Source of the DNA: Planifilum sp021793745
Lineage (GTDB): Bacteria > Bacillota > Bacilli > Thermoactinomycetales > DSM-44946
NCBI GenBank assembly: GCA_937983105.1
Contig: CALKAM010000062.1
Location: forward strand, 1-33,369
Length of the DNA stretch: 33,369 nucleotides
Reading direction: 5' to 3'
Shown here piece by piece: positions 15,623 to 24,739 of the stretch; the stretch's first letter is position 1, and every line of letters begins with the position of its first letter. Position numbers and translations under genes: made by a program. The notes beneath the pieces were generated by a model that was not told the origin of the DNA, did not search any database, and saw only the letters and a program-made list of their open reading frames with translations.

Positions 15623-18600
15623 TCATCCTCCGCCCATAGGCGATTCCCTTAAGCGGAAGCTGTGTTTTCCTAGGATTTCCTCAATCCGTGCGCGGCATTC
15701 CTCCGTAGGGCGGATCCCGTACTTGGCCACGGGAAGGGCCAGCACTTTTTTCGTCCGCTCATAATACAGGTAAACGGGAACATTTCCCCGGTGCCGGAGG
15801 AGCTCCCGCTTCAAGGACTGGAGCACTTCTCCGGATTCGTGCCGGGGAGAGATCCGAACAAACGCCGCCGCAGGATGCCCTTCATCTCCGCTTCCCGCCG
15901 CTTTTCGGGCCGACGCCACCGCCGCTCCGGGGCGGTCCGGCGACAGGGCCGGGAAAGCCCGGGACGCACCCTCTGAAGCAGCCGGCCGGTCGGCAGCCAA
16001 CCGTTCCAGGTCCTCCAGCGCATCGGCCAGGATCTTGACACCCTCCTCATGCAGATTGATGCGACCGGAAATGCGAACCGGCCGGTCCGTCTGCAGCAAA
16101 GGCCGGTACTGCCGATAGGTCCGGGGGAAGAGGATCACCTCCACCTGCCGGGACCAATCCTCCACCGCGGCAAAGGCCATCGGTTCCCCCTTCCGGGTGG
16201 TGATCGGCTTTATATGGGTGATCATCCCGGCGATGGAAACCCGTTCGCCGTCTCGACACTCCTCCAGCTCGGCGAGGGTGTGGGTCGTGAGCCGGGGCAG
16301 CATCTCCCGATATCCGTCCAGCGGATGGCCGGAAAGATACAATCCGAGCAGTTCCCGTTCCATTTCGAGGATTTCCCGGCGGGTAAACGGGGCGGTGCCG
16401 CTGTAATCGAACCGGGGAGAGGAGAGGGTCAGGCCCTCATCCTCGAAGAGATCCAGCTGATCCTCGGAGCGCAGTTGTTGAAAAGCGCTTCCCCGCTCAA
16501 TCGCTTCGTCCAGCATGGCCAATTGCATGGCCCGATGCCCGTCCAGGGACTCGGTGGCTCCGCACTGGATGAGGGATTCCAACACCCGCCGGTTCACATG
16601 GCGCAGATCCACCCGTGCGCAAAGATCGAACAAATCCCGGAAAGGCCGCCGTTTCCGCTCCCGAAGAATGGCTTCAATCGCCTGGGTTCCCACGTTTTTC
16701 ACCGCCTCCAGGCCGAAGCGGATCGCTTCGCCCTCCACCCGGAAGGTGCGGCCACTCCGGTTGACATCCGGAGGAAGAACTGCAATCCCCATCCGGCGGC
16801 ATTCCTCGATGTATTCGGCCATTTTCCCCTGGCTGCCCATCACCGTCGTCAGCAGCGCAGCCATGAAGGCCAGGGGGTGGTTGGCCTTCAAATAGGCGGT
16901 CTGATAAGCCAGCACCGCATAGGCGGCGGAGTGGCTGCGGTTAAACCCGTAATCGGCAAAACGGACGATCAGGTCGTAAACCCGGCTCCCGGTCTCCTCA
17001 TCGTATCCGTTGGCCCGGCATCCGGCGAGAAAGGCGTCCCGCTGCTCATTCAACAGCTCCCGCTGCTTCTTGGACACCGCCCGGCGCAGCAGATCGGCTT
17101 GACCCAGGGTGAATCCGGCCATCCGGGAGGCGATCTGCATGATCTGCTCCTGGTAGACGATGATCCCGTAGGTATCCTTCAGGATCGGCTCCAGGTCGGG
17201 ATGGGGATAATCCACCGGCTCCCTGCCGTGCTTCGCCCGGATGAAGCGGGGAATCTGCTCCATGGGACCGGGTCGATACAGGGCCAGCACCGCGATGAGA
17301 TCCTCGAAGCAGGAGGGCTTGAGTTCCCTGAGCACCCGGCGCATCCCCGTGGACTCCAGCTGAAAGACGCCGATGGTCTCCCCCTGGCCCAACATCCGGT
17401 AGGTTGCCTCATCTTCCATATCCATCCGGTCGAAGCGGATCTCCCGGCCCTCCGTCTCCCGGATGATCCCGATGGCCCGCTCGATCACCGTCAGGTTGCG
17501 GAGGCCGAGGAAATCCGCCTTCAACAGGCCGATCTTCTCCAGCACATCCATCGGATACTGGGTAAGACTGCCCCCGTCGCTTCCCCGCATCAGGGGGACG
17601 TGTTCCGTCAGCGGCTCTTCGGAAATCACCAACCCGGCGGCGTGGGTGGAGGCGTGCCGGGGAAGACCCTCCACCTTTTCCACCACTTCCATCAGCCGGG
17701 CCATCTGCGGATTTTGATCACACAGCTCCTTCAACCGCGGCTCGGCTTGAAACGCCTTTTCCAGGGTCATCCCCGGAGCGGCGGGAATCATCTTGGCCGC
17801 CCGATCCACTTCGGCATAGGGAAGCCCCATCACCCGTCCCACGTCCCGCACCGCCGCCCGGGGAGCCATCGTCCCGAAGGTGATGATCTGCGCAACCCGG
17901 TCCGGCCCGTATTTGCGGGAGACGTACTCAATCACCTCATCCCGCCGCTCGTAATTGAAATCGATGTCGATATCCGGCATGCTGATCCGCTCCGGATTGA
18001 GAAACCGTTCAAAGAGCAGGCCGTATCGAAGCGGATCAATATCGGTGATGCGAAGGACGTAGGCGACCAGGCTGCCCGCGGCGGAACCCCTGCCGGGACC
18101 GGTGGCGATGCCCCGCTCATGGGCGAATCGGACAAAGTCCCACACGATGAGAAAGTAATCGGAGAACCCCATCCGCTCAATGACATCCAGTTCATAGCGC
18201 AGCCGCTGTCGCACTTCGGGGGTGATGGAACCGTAGCGCTCCACCGCTCCCTTCCGGCACAGCTCACGCAGATAGGAGGTAGCCGTGTGGCCCTCGGGAA
18301 CGGGAAAACGCGGTAATAGCCGCTCGCCCAGGGGAATCTCCACCCGACAGCGCTCCGCGATCCGCACGGTATTGCGGATCGCCTCCGGCACATCGGCAAA
18401 GAGCCGGACCATCTCGTCCGGCGACTTCAGATAAAATTCCTCGGTGGGAAAGCGCATCCGGTCTTCTTCATCCAGCCTCCGACCCGTACCGATGCACAGC
18501 AGGCAATCCTGGACCCCGTGATCCTGCCGGTTGATGTAGTGGACATCGTTGGTGGCGACCAGGGGCAGGCCCGTCTCCTCCGCCAGGGCGATCAAGTGCC

Positions 18601-19165
18601 GATTCACCTTCATCTCCTCCGGCAACCCGTGGGACTGGAGTTCGAGAAAAAAATTCCCCTCCCCGAACAGTTCCCGATACTCCTCCGCGATCCGACGCGC
18701 ATCCCCGAATCGCCCCTCCAGGATCGCCCGGGGAATCTCCCCCGACAGGCAGGCGCTGGTGGCGATCAGCCCCCTTCGAAAGCGGCGAAGGAGGGCTTTG
18801 TCCACGCGGGGCTTGTAGTGAAATCCCCGGAGGTGAGCCTCCGAAACCAGCTTCATCAGATTTTTGTATCCTTCGGTGGTTTCCGCCAAAAGCAGGAGGT
18901 GATAAATCCGATTTTCCTGGGGAGAGGGCCTGTCCTCCATATCCCCCGGCGTGAGGTACACTTCGCAGCCGATAATCGGCCGAATTCCCCGCTCGCGGCA
19001 AGCCTGGTAGAAGGGAATCACGCCGTGCATCGCCCCGTGGTCGGTGATGGCCAGGGCATCCATCCCCTGCGCTTCGGCCGCCCGGACCAGCTCTTGGATC
19101 CGCGCCGCACCGTCCAACAGGCTGTATTCGGTATGAACGTGGAGATGCACAAAGGAAGATTTCAT
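15623..19165 (-). CDS. dnaE: DNA polymerase III subunit alpha, DnaE
   Basis: 1180 residues from the ATG at 19165. The frame continues upstream, but the family begins at MKSSFVHLHVHTEYSLLDG, with GGTGGGG before it. A PHP domain covers about residues 1-200 (HLHVH near 7-11, AITDHG). GPGRGSAAGSLVAYVL near 360 and PDIDIDF (about 396-402) hold catalytic Asp residues of the C-family polymerase. Helix-hairpin-helix and OB-fold segments follow (VSIAGMITHIKPITTRKGEPM near 980). In Bacillota, DnaE works alongside PolC in replication, extending RNA primers. It is somewhat longer than the B. subtilis protein, mainly in the C-terminal region. Confidence 0.97.
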   Translation of the reverse strand: MKSSFVHLHVHTEYSLLDGAARIQELVRAAEAQGMDALAITDHGAMHGVIPFYQACRERGIRPIIGCEVYLTPGDMEDRPSPQENRIYHLLLLAETTEGYKNLMKLVSEAHLRGFHYKPRVDKALLRRFRRGLIATSACLSGEIPRAILEGRFGDARRIAEEYRELFGEGNFFLELQSHGLPEEMKVNRHLIALAEETGLPLVATNDVHYINRQDHGVQDCLLCIGTGRRLDEEDRMRFPTEEFYLKSPDEMVRLFADVPEAIRNTVRIAERCRVEIPLGERLLPRFPVPEGHTATSYLRELCRKGAVERYGSITPEVRQRLRYELDVIERMGFSDYFLIVWDFVRFAHERGIATGPGRGSAAGSLVAYVLRITDIDPLRYGLLFERFLNPERISMPDIDIDFNYERRDEVIEYVSRKYGPDRVAQIITFGTMAPRAAVRDVGRVMGLPYAEVDRAAKMIPAAPGMTLEKAFQAEPRLKELCDQNPQMARLMEVVEKVEGLPRHASTHAAGLVISEEPLTEHVPLMRGSDGGSLTQYPMDVLEKIGLLKADFLGLRNLTVIERAIGIIRETEGREIRFDRMDMEDEATYRMLGQGETIGVFQLESTGMRRVLRELKPSCFEDLIAVLALYRPGPMEQIPRFIRAKHGREPVDYPHPDLEPILKDTYGIIVYQEQIMQIASRMAGFTLGQADLLRRAVSKKQRELLNEQRDAFLAGCRANGYDEETGSRVYDLIVRFADYGFNRSHSAAYAVLAYQTAYLKANHPLAFMAALLTTVMGSQGKMAEYIEECRRMGIAVLPPDVNRSGRTFRVEGEAIRFGLEAVKNVGTQAIEAILRERKRRPFRDLFDLCARVDLRHVNRRVLESLIQCGATESLDGHRAMQLAMLDEAIERGSAFQQLRSEDQLDLFEDEGLTLSSPRFDYSGTAPFTRREILEMERELLGLYLSGHPLDGYREMLPRLTTHTLAELEECRDGERVSIAGMITHIKPITTRKGEPMAFAAVEDWSRQVEVILFPRTYRQYRPLLQTDRPVRISGRINLHEEGVKILADALEDLERLAADRPAASEGASRAFPALSPDRPGAAVASARKAAGSGDEGHPAAAFVRISPRHESGEVLQSLKRELLRHRGNVPVYLYYERTKKVLALPVAKYGIRPTEECRARIEEILGKHSFRLRESPMGGG

Positions 19166-19199
19166 CGGGCCCCACCTAACCTTTGACCTCTCTCCTTTC

Positions 19200-19205
19200 A
19201 TTATA
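19200..19205 (-). promoter_or_regulatory. Putative -10 box of dnaE
   Basis: The minus strand reads a perfect TATAAT 35 bp upstream of the dnaE start. The best -35 (TTCGCA) has a long 19-base spacer, so the promoter is only tentative. Confidence 0.4.
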
Positions 19206-19257
19206 GCGAATCCTCCGTACGGAATGCGAACAGCCGATCGTCTATCCCCTTGTCCAC

Positions 19258-19284
19258 ATAAATGACCGCCCCCCGTCATAGGGT
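19258..19284 (+). promoter_or_regulatory. Sigma-E-like promoter of ytrH-ytrI
   Basis: ATA at 19258-19260, 16 bases, then CATAGGGT at 19277-19284. This fits the mother-cell sigma-E pattern ATA-N16-18-CATANNNT. It lies 35 bp upstream of ytrH, a gene known as sigma-E-dependent in Bacillus subtilis. Confidence 0.5.
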
Positions 19285-19318
19285 GTAATAGGAACTTCAG
19301 TGAAAGGCGGATGGCAGC

Positions 19319-19645
19319 ATGGGAGGATTTTGGTCCACAACCATTCTCGATTTCTTCATCGCCCTGGGGGTCGTTCTCGGGGGAAGCCTGCTGGGGGGGA
19401 TCGGTTATTTCTTCGGGGACGAACCGCCGATGAGCAAAATGGTCCACCTGGCCGACCAATTGAAAATCTGGGCCATGGTGGCCGCCATCGGAGGAACCTT
19501 CGACGCCATCCGAGCGTTTGAAATCAATCTCCTCGGGGGGCAGATCGAAGAGGTCGCCCAACAGCTGGTCTTCATCTTCAGCGCCTTCATCGGGGCACAC
19601 ACGGGTTATCTGTTGATCCGTTGGCTGATTCAAGGGGATTGGTAA
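19319..19645 (+). CDS. ytrH: Sporulation membrane protein YtrH
   Basis: A 108-residue membrane protein with segments at about residues 8-32, 48-66 and 82-104. It is close in length and pattern to B. subtilis YtrH (FFIALGVVLGGSLLGGIGYFFGDEPP, GTFDAIRAFE, IFSAFIGAHTGYLLI). YtrH is produced in the mother cell and contributes to forespore envelope or cortex development. It is divergent from dnaE and one base ahead of ytrI, so the two are translationally close and surely one operon. Confidence 0.92.
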   Translation: MGGFWSTTILDFFIALGVVLGGSLLGGIGYFFGDEPPMSKMVHLADQLKIWAMVAAIGGTFDAIRAFEINLLGGQIEEVAQQLVFIFSAFIGAHTGYLLIRWLIQGDW

Positions 19646-19646
19646 C

Positions 19647-20174
19647 ATGGGATCTGCCCGTCTGTTCCGTTCGCGCACGCTGATCCGCGTTGCCGTCGCC
19701 TTTTTTTTCGGCCTAATCACCGGCATGGTGGTCATGCTCCTCTGGACAGGGCAAAAGATGGACAGCCTATACTTGGAGCGATCCGCCCTCTATTACGCAA
19801 ACAACCAAAAAAACAAAGAAATCCTGCGCCTGCAGGAGGAGCTGGATAAAGATGCCCGGCGACAGGAAAGCTCCGAGGAGATCCAAAAAATTCAAGTGGA
19901 TGTGATCAGCTCTCTCCGATACGGACAGGAAGAGATCAAGACCCAAGTGGAAAGCCTGGTGGAACCCTTCATCGGAAAATCGGTTACCTGGATCAGCAAC
20001 AACCCCGACCTTTTGGACACCATCCTGCGGAACCGGACCGTTTTCCTTTCCGATGATAACAACCGGAAGACGGAAATCCGCCTTCAATTAAAATATATCG
20101 CCTTCATTGATTCGACACTGAAAATCTGGGTGGAAGCCGAGGAAAAGGCAGAAGCCGATGAATCTTCCAATTAG
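19647..20174 (+). CDS. ytrI: Sporulation membrane protein YtrI
   Basis: 175 residues. A basic start, one membrane helix (about residues 12-34), then a charged, coiled-coil-prone stretch (NNQKNKEILRLQEELDKDARR, about 51-71) and a folded C-terminal part that should face the intermembrane space. Size and layout match YtrI, the partner of YtrH in B. subtilis sporulation. It starts one base after the ytrH stop. The sigma-E-like site upstream of ytrH would drive both. Confidence 0.88.
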   Translation: MGSARLFRSRTLIRVAVAFFFGLITGMVVMLLWTGQKMDSLYLERSALYYANNQKNKEILRLQEELDKDARRQESSEEIQKIQVDVISSLRYGQEEIKTQVESLVEPFIGKSVTWISNNPDLLDTILRNRTVFLSDDNNRKTEIRLQLKYIAFIDSTLKIWVEAEEKAEADESSN

Positions 20175-20231
20175 ACAGGGGAAATTGTCAAGGACTCGAC
20201 ACACCCCCGAAAATCGCAATCGACCTTTTTC

Positions 20232-20240
20232 TGGTATTAT
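20232..20240 (+). promoter_or_regulatory. Possible extended -10 promoter
   Basis: TGGTATTAT, a TG-n-TATTAT extended -10 element about 37 bp upstream of the 65-residue ORF. No good -35 box is present. Confidence 0.35.
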
Positions 20241-20276
20241 AGAGCTGGAGGGAGGTTTTTGAAAGGGGGATTCACC

Positions 20277-20474
20277 ATGATCATCAACCGCAAAATCCTG
20301 GCCCAAGAGAAATTGGAAAATCTAAAGCGGGGCTATTCCGCCTATGCTGAGACGGAAGAAGTGGCCCGGCTGATCCAAAGGGGCCTGGCCCATCTCAACT
20401 TGAACGTATACATCGACCGGACCCCGCTCGGTTGGTGGTTCATCCCTGAAAAATCCAATCAAACCGCCCTTTAA
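20277..20474 (+). CDS. Small hypothetical protein (65 residues)
   Basis: ATG at 20277 with AAAGGGGGA six bases upstream. A TTG 18 bases earlier also has a purine-rich site, but ATG is preferred. The protein is soluble: an amphipathic Lys/Glu-rich N-terminal half (KILAQEKLENLKRGYSAYAE) and a C-terminal VYIDRTPLGWWFIPEK. No membrane segment and no recognised family. Good ribosome binding site and its own -10-like box support a real gene. It lies between two Bacillus-type genes, so it may belong to the sporulation neighbourhood, but no function is assigned. Confidence 0.6.
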   Translation: MIINRKILAQEKLENLKRGYSAYAETEEVARLIQRGLAHLNLNVYIDRTPLGWWFIPEKSNQTAL

Positions 20475-20662
20475 TGATTGGACTCTCTTTTGCGAACACG
20501 GTTTCACGCCTTCACCCTCCGGGTGTCGGTGTGACAAATACATAAACCGGAAGCTTCTCATGAAGCGATATCATACCCCGCGCACCGCTTCTCCTGCGCG
20601 ATCGCAACCGCCACCGCCGACGATATCACACCAGGGGTGGAACCAACGATAGGAGGATAACC

Positions 20663-20959
20663 ATGAACGCGATTTCCCTGCTTCTTCTCGTCGCGATCAT
20701 TATCGCCACCATTTTCTTTTTCGCCAACAGTTACGCATCCCGCCGGACCGAGGGCAACCAGCGGAAACTGTATCAAGCGAAGACCAACATCAGCATGGGC
20801 ATCCTGTTTATCGCCATCGGCGCCTTCCAATTGCTCCTGCCGACCCATCACTGGATCCGCGCCCTGCTGATCAGCTTCATCCTGATCCTGGGGCTGATCA
20901 ACCTGTTCTACGGCATCCGCAACTGGCGAAAATTCCGGATCGCAGTGGATAAGAAATAA
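20663..20959 (+). CDS. YtpI-like membrane protein
   Basis: 98 residues with three hydrophobic segments (about 3-22, 43-60, 66-86) and charged loops. The pattern KLYQAKTNISMGILFIAIGAFQLL resembles B. subtilis YtpI in length and spacing. ATG with AGGAGG eight bases upstream. In B. subtilis ytpI lies between ytoI and nrnA, near ytrH-ytrI. Here it sits just beyond ytrI, which supports the match. Function is not known. A strong terminator follows. Confidence 0.7.
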   Translation: MNAISLLLLVAIIIATIFFFANSYASRRTEGNQRKLYQAKTNISMGILFIAIGAFQLLLPTHHWIRALLISFILILGLINLFYGIRNWRKFRIAVDKK

Positions 20960-20980
20960 AACGGAATCGGATGACGGAAC

Positions 20981-21006
20981 AACCCGGCGGTAACGCCGGG
21001 TTTTGG
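20981..21006. terminator. Bidirectional-type terminator between ytpI-like gene and nosF
   Basis: Perfect 9-bp stem AACCCGGCG / CGCCGGGTT, loop GTAA, with TTTT on the plus side. It ends the ytpI-like gene. The minus side lacks a good T-run, so it would end nos transcripts less efficiently. Confidence 0.8.
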
Positions 21007-21069
21007 TGTATGAGGAAGCGTTTCAATTCCGTGAGACCGCTGGCAAAGGCCGAGGCTTGGGAGGGAGTA

Positions 21070-22011
21070 TCACCTTCCCCCATACGATCTACTTCCCGGA
21101 GTTCCCCCTGATTCTCCCCGGGAAATGGCGCGGTAGATCTCCTCCAGGGTCGTCTCGTGGATGCGGATGTCCGCCAATGTTCTGCCGCCCTTTTCCAGAG
21201 AACGGAGAATCCTCACCTTGTCGTCTCTCCGGCAAATCAATTGGAACCAGTCCCCCTTTCGGGTGACGGGAACCCCCCACTCCCGGGACAATCCGGCGGG
21301 ATCCTGGGAAGTCTCAAACCGAACCCGGATCCGGATTTCCGCGGGATGCTTCGATTTGAGGTCGTCAACGCTTCCCAAATAGTAGAGCTTTCCTTCATTC
21401 AGGATCGCGATCCGGTCCGCCAAGGACTCCACCTCATAAAGATCGTGGGAGGCGAACAACACGCTGGTACCCTCTCGGTTTTTCTGACGGATAATCTCCT
21501 TAAACCGGGAGGCCCAATAGGGGTCCAATCCGGAAGTGGGTTCGTCCAATATCAAAAGCGGCGCCTCATCCAACAGCGCAACCGCCAATCCCAGCCGTTG
21601 CCGCATTCCCTTGGAAAAACCGCCGATTTTCCGATCCTTGAACCCCGACAACCCCACAACTTCCAATACTTCATCCCATTTGGCCGGGGGAGTCTTCTGC
21701 AAGCGGGAGAAAAAGCGCAGCGTCTCACCCGCCGTCAGATTGGGATACAGGGACATCGTCTCCGGCAAAAAGGAAAAATATCGTTTGACTTCCTTTTTGA
21801 AGGGCAGGACCCGCTCTCCGTTCATCCGAATTTGGCCGGCATCGGGTTGAATCAGTCCGGTCATCATCCGAATCAGGGTGCTTTTTCCCGCTCCGTTGGG
21901 TCCCAACAGGGAAAAAATTTCTCCGCGTCGGATTTGGAAGGAAAGGTCGTCCACCGCTTTTTTCCCGTTATATGCCTTGGAGACATGCTCCACCTCCACA
22001 CAGAAAGTCAC
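21070..22011 (-). CDS. nosF: NosF, ABC transporter ATPase for nitrous oxide reductase maturation
   Basis: 313 residues, GTG start overlapping the nosY stop as GTGA. GPNGAGKST (about 38-46) is Walker A, FSKGMRQRLGLAVALLDEAPLLILDEPTSGLDP combines the signature and Walker B (about 131-163), and ASHDL is the switch His. It pairs with the NosY permease. In Pseudomonas stutzeri NosDFY supplies sulfur or copper for CuZ assembly; NosF hydrolyses ATP on the cytoplasmic side. It is the last gene of the operon. The C-terminal tail (about residues 220-313) is typical of this ATPase subgroup. Confidence 0.93.
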   Translation of the reverse strand: MTFCVEVEHVSKAYNGKKAVDDLSFQIRRGEIFSLLGPNGAGKSTLIRMMTGLIQPDAGQIRMNGERVLPFKKEVKRYFSFLPETMSLYPNLTAGETLRFFSRLQKTPPAKWDEVLEVVGLSGFKDRKIGGFSKGMRQRLGLAVALLDEAPLLILDEPTSGLDPYWASRFKEIIRQKNREGTSVLFASHDLYEVESLADRIAILNEGKLYYLGSVDDLKSKHPAEIRIRVRFETSQDPAGLSREWGVPVTRKGDWFQLICRRDDKVRILRSLEKGGRTLADIRIHETTLEEIYRAISRGESGGTPGSRSYGGR

Positions 22012-22861
22012 ACCCCTCCCCTCCTTTGAATGACGGAAATGGCCAGGGACAGGGGGACAACCATCCAGATCGTGATTCCCGACAGCAAAAGAATATTGCT
22101 CGATACGTCGCTCAACAGCCGGGTCAACGATACCAGGCTGGGACCGAACACCGTCTCTCCCCCCAGATGCACGATGCCCAAAATGCGGATGGAGTCGACG
22201 GGGTTGGCCAACAGGGAAACCAGGAGGAAATAATCGACCATTTTGCCGGCAAACAGCTTCGCTCCCCCCATAACGGCGATGTCATAGAGCATCACGGCGA
22301 CAAACCAGCCGATGATGCCACCGACCACGGCGGTCACCCGCCTTTTCGCCGCCGCGGAGATCAGGATGGCCAGGCTGAGAAAAGAGAGCGTCAACAGGAT
22401 GGAAAGCAGTACAAACATGAAGTAGGCTTTTGCTTCCGAAGGGGAAAAGCGGAAGGCGGTGAGGATGCCGATCAGGCCAAATCCGATCATGATGGCCAAA
22501 ACCATGGATGACGCCAGGCCCAGATACTTGCCCAGGACCAGCTCCGCAGCCGTTATCGGTTTGGACATCAGCAGCATCCACGTCCCCTGCTCACGCTCCC
22601 CGGTGATGGAGGATCCGCCCAAAATCAGGGTGAACAGGGGGATTACAAACAGGATCAGATTTAAGAGGCTGGCCGTGGCGCGATTAAAGCTCTCTAAGCC
22701 GATCCCTCCGCTTCCCGCCAATCCAAAATAGGTAATGGAAGCGGACAATAGGAAAAAAACACCACAAACACGTGAAACCATCGGTTGCGGACGGCATCCA
22801 GCATTTCCTTCTCGGCGATCACACCCACCGTTTCCAGATTGATCTTCCACGCCGGCTTCAA
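22008..22861 (-). pseudogene. nosY: NosY permease with apparent one-base deletion (frameshift)
   Basis: TTG start at 22861 with GGAGG seven bases upstream; the start overlaps the nosL stop. The first 36 codons (MKPAWKINLETVGVIAEKE...) end in VFVVFF, inside the first membrane helix, where the frame breaks at a run of seven T on the minus strand (22753-22759 on the plus strand). One more T restores a 284-residue NosY: FHVFVVFFF then LLSASITYFGLAG and a six-helix permease to TGA at 22008. Total length is 854 bases, one short of 285 codons. NosY is the membrane subunit paired with NosF. It could be a sequencing error in a homopolymer, a true mutation, or slippage. The remaining sequence is well kept. 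Confidence 0.9.
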
Positions 22862-23322
22862 TGTTTCGCCTCCTCATCCCGGGCGTGACGGAGGATCTCC
22901 TCCCAGGTGGTCTCTTTCGCCCCTGTTTCCTCCCGGATGAACGCTTGCAGACGATCCTCCCCCTGAAAGGCGACCAGGCCGGAATCCATCGGGGTATGAA
23001 CCTCGGATTCCGCAAAGAAGGCCTGGTCGGTTCGAATCCACTCCTTGCTGTGAAAATCCCGGACATACGCTTCTCCGTCCGTGTCATTGTTGTTAAGGTA
23101 TCCGGCCAAACATCCGATATCGTCGAATTTGAGCACTTCCCCGTCCCTTTGCACCCATTCCGCGGCGAAGGGGCCGTCCGACACGCTCATGTTGCACGAG
23201 GCGCACACATCCACCGCCTCATCGATCGGTTGGGGTCCCGAATCCCCGCTGCACCCCCCGATCACCGCCATCATCAGGATCAATACCAATCCCGCTTTGG
23301 AAAAATGGGCAATCCCCATCAT
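22858..23322 (-). CDS. nosL: NosL copper-binding lipoprotein
   Basis: 154 residues; two ATGs in a row after AGGAGG (23322 or 23319). A short signal peptide ends in the lipobox VIGGC (lipidated Cys at residue 24). CASCNM at about 40-45 is the NosL copper-binding motif, and FDDIGCLAGYL lies near 67-77. NosL delivers Cu(I) to NosZ via the NosDFY system at the outer face of the membrane. It sits 25 bp after nosD and overlaps the nosY start, so it is part of the same operon. Its place between nosD and nosY, rather than at the end, is one of the variants seen in nos clusters. Confidence 0.92.
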   Translation of the reverse strand: MMGIAHFSKAGLVLILMMAVIGGCSGDSGPQPIDEAVDVCASCNMSVSDGPFAAEWVQRDGEVLKFDDIGCLAGYLNNNDTDGEAYVRDFHSKEWIRTDQAFFAESEVHTPMDSGLVAFQGEDRLQAFIREETGAKETTWEEILRHARDEEAKH

Positions 23323-23347
23323 TCAACCTCCTGTTCGCCGTCCTCAT

Positions 23348-24739
23348 TCACCGGTTTCTTCTGATCACGGCCCAAAAGGCCCCTCCGCCCGTCAAAAGCA
23401 GGACCGCGGAAATCACCCATGCGAATGCCGCTTTCCCGCCCGCTTCCGAGCGTCGTCGCAATCGGTCGTAGGTTTCATGACGGACGGGTTCCATCAGCGG
23501 ATACGGATCCGTCACACTCGGCCGGGAGACAACGGGAAACCAGCGGTCAATCGCCTCGAGCATTTTGGCCGTCGGACTCTGGATGAAGAGACGGGTGTGC
23601 GGATATTTGGTCATCAAATACTCAAACAGGTTGCCGGACTGATATTTCGGCTTACCGATTCCCTCCCCGTCTACATCCACTCCCTCATAATCGCTCCAGT
23701 AATTGCCCCTTTTCCCCTTGGACCAGTCGATCTTCGTCGTTTGTTCATTGACGGACAATTGTTGCAGGTTGTCGATGAAATTGTTCTGGTAGACAACCCC
23801 GTCCCAATTGCTGCCCAGCATTTCCATTCCGATGTCATTGGCCAGGAAGGTGTTGTGGTGGATTTGGATGTTTCGGGACAAATCGCTGAAGATGCCGATG
23901 GAGTTGTGCAGGAACAGGTTGTCGTAGGCTTCGCTGTCCTCCACGGTTTGGAAAAACATCCCGAAGGAGCGCATCCCCTGGCTGTTCTCAAACCGGTTGT
24001 TTGTCAATTTCACCCGTTTGGAATACATGATCGCCGCTCCCGATACGTTGCGAAGAAACCGATTCCCCTCAAACCGATTGTCATCGGACCACATATAGTG
24101 GACGCCGTACCGGGAGTCCTCCACCCGGTTGGAGTAAAGCCGGTTGCGGTGGGAAAACTCCACATAGATCCCGTCTCGCACGTAGCGAAAGCGGTTTTTC
24201 TCCACCCGGTTGCGGTGGGAATAATAGATATGCAACCCGTTCCCCCGTTCGGAAAAGGAGCGCTGCTTCCATCCGACGATATCGTTGCCCCGGATCACGT
24301 GGTCGCTCGATTTTTTCAGGTAGATGCCGAAGAGGGATTGTCGAATCACATTGTCTTCGATGCGGGCGCCGTCCCGGGTCACCATGACGGCGGCGTCGTT
24401 TTTCAGATAGTCGAGTCCTCCGGAGGAAATCTCGAATCCCTTGATGGTCACCCCCGGGTGCCGGATAGTGATCACATTCCCCTCTCCGGTGCCGATGATT
24501 TTCGCCTTCCCTATCTCCACCGCTTCCAAGGTGACGGATCGGTCGATCGCCAGGTTCCCGCGGTATTCACCGGGATAGACGCGGATCACGTCGCCATCCT
24601 CCGCCTCACGAACCGCCTCGACCAGTTGCCCGTAGGGCTTTCCCTCCCCCACCTCCCGGACGGCGGACTCCGCCTTTTCCGGCATCCCCACGAAAAGGAT
24701 CGTTATGAAGATCCAGCAGAGGATGATTTTTCGTTCCAC
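23348..24739 (-). CDS. nosD: NosD, periplasmic-type copper/sulfur maturation factor
   Basis: 463 residues, GTG start with GGGGGG upstream, overlapping nosB by 37 bases. A signal peptide covers about 1-24. The body is a long series of parallel beta-helix repeats of the GIYLKKSSDHVIRGN and NRFEGNRFLRN type (about 80-330). A C-terminal membrane helix (about 432-455) and basic tail anchor it, so here it sits outside the membrane but attached. It works with NosF and NosY in assembly of the NosZ CuZ cluster. Length and layout fit the family. Confidence 0.95.
   Translation of the reverse strand: MERKIILCWIFITILFVGMPEKAESAVREVGEGKPYGQLVEAVREAEDGDVIRVYPGEYRGNLAIDRSVTLEAVEIGKAKIIGTGEGNVITIRHPGVTIKGFEISSGGLDYLKNDAAVMVTRDGARIEDNVIRQSLFGIYLKKSSDHVIRGNDIVGWKQRSFSERGNGLHIYYSHRNRVEKNRFRYVRDGIYVEFSHRNRLYSNRVEDSRYGVHYMWSDDNRFEGNRFLRNVSGAAIMYSKRVKLTNNRFENSQGMRSFGMFFQTVEDSEAYDNLFLHNSIGIFSDLSRNIQIHHNTFLANDIGMEMLGSNWDGVVYQNNFIDNLQQLSVNEQTTKIDWSKGKRGNYWSDYEGVDVDGEGIGKPKYQSGNLFEYLMTKYPHTRLFIQSPTAKMLEAIDRWFPVVSRPSVTDPYPLMEPVRHETYDRLRRRSEAGGKAAFAWVISAVLLLTGGGAFWAVIRRNR

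Noticed and set aside
16049..18316. 755-codon plus-strand ORF antisense to dnaE
   Set aside because: High-GC shadow of a well-supported dnaE; Pro/Gly/His/Gln-rich with no family features or ribosome binding site. The same applies to the long plus-strand ORFs opposite nosZ, nosD, ytoI and the ligase.
20259..20279. TTG start for the 65-residue ORF
   Set aside because: The ATG at 20277 has a better spaced AAAGGGGGA site.
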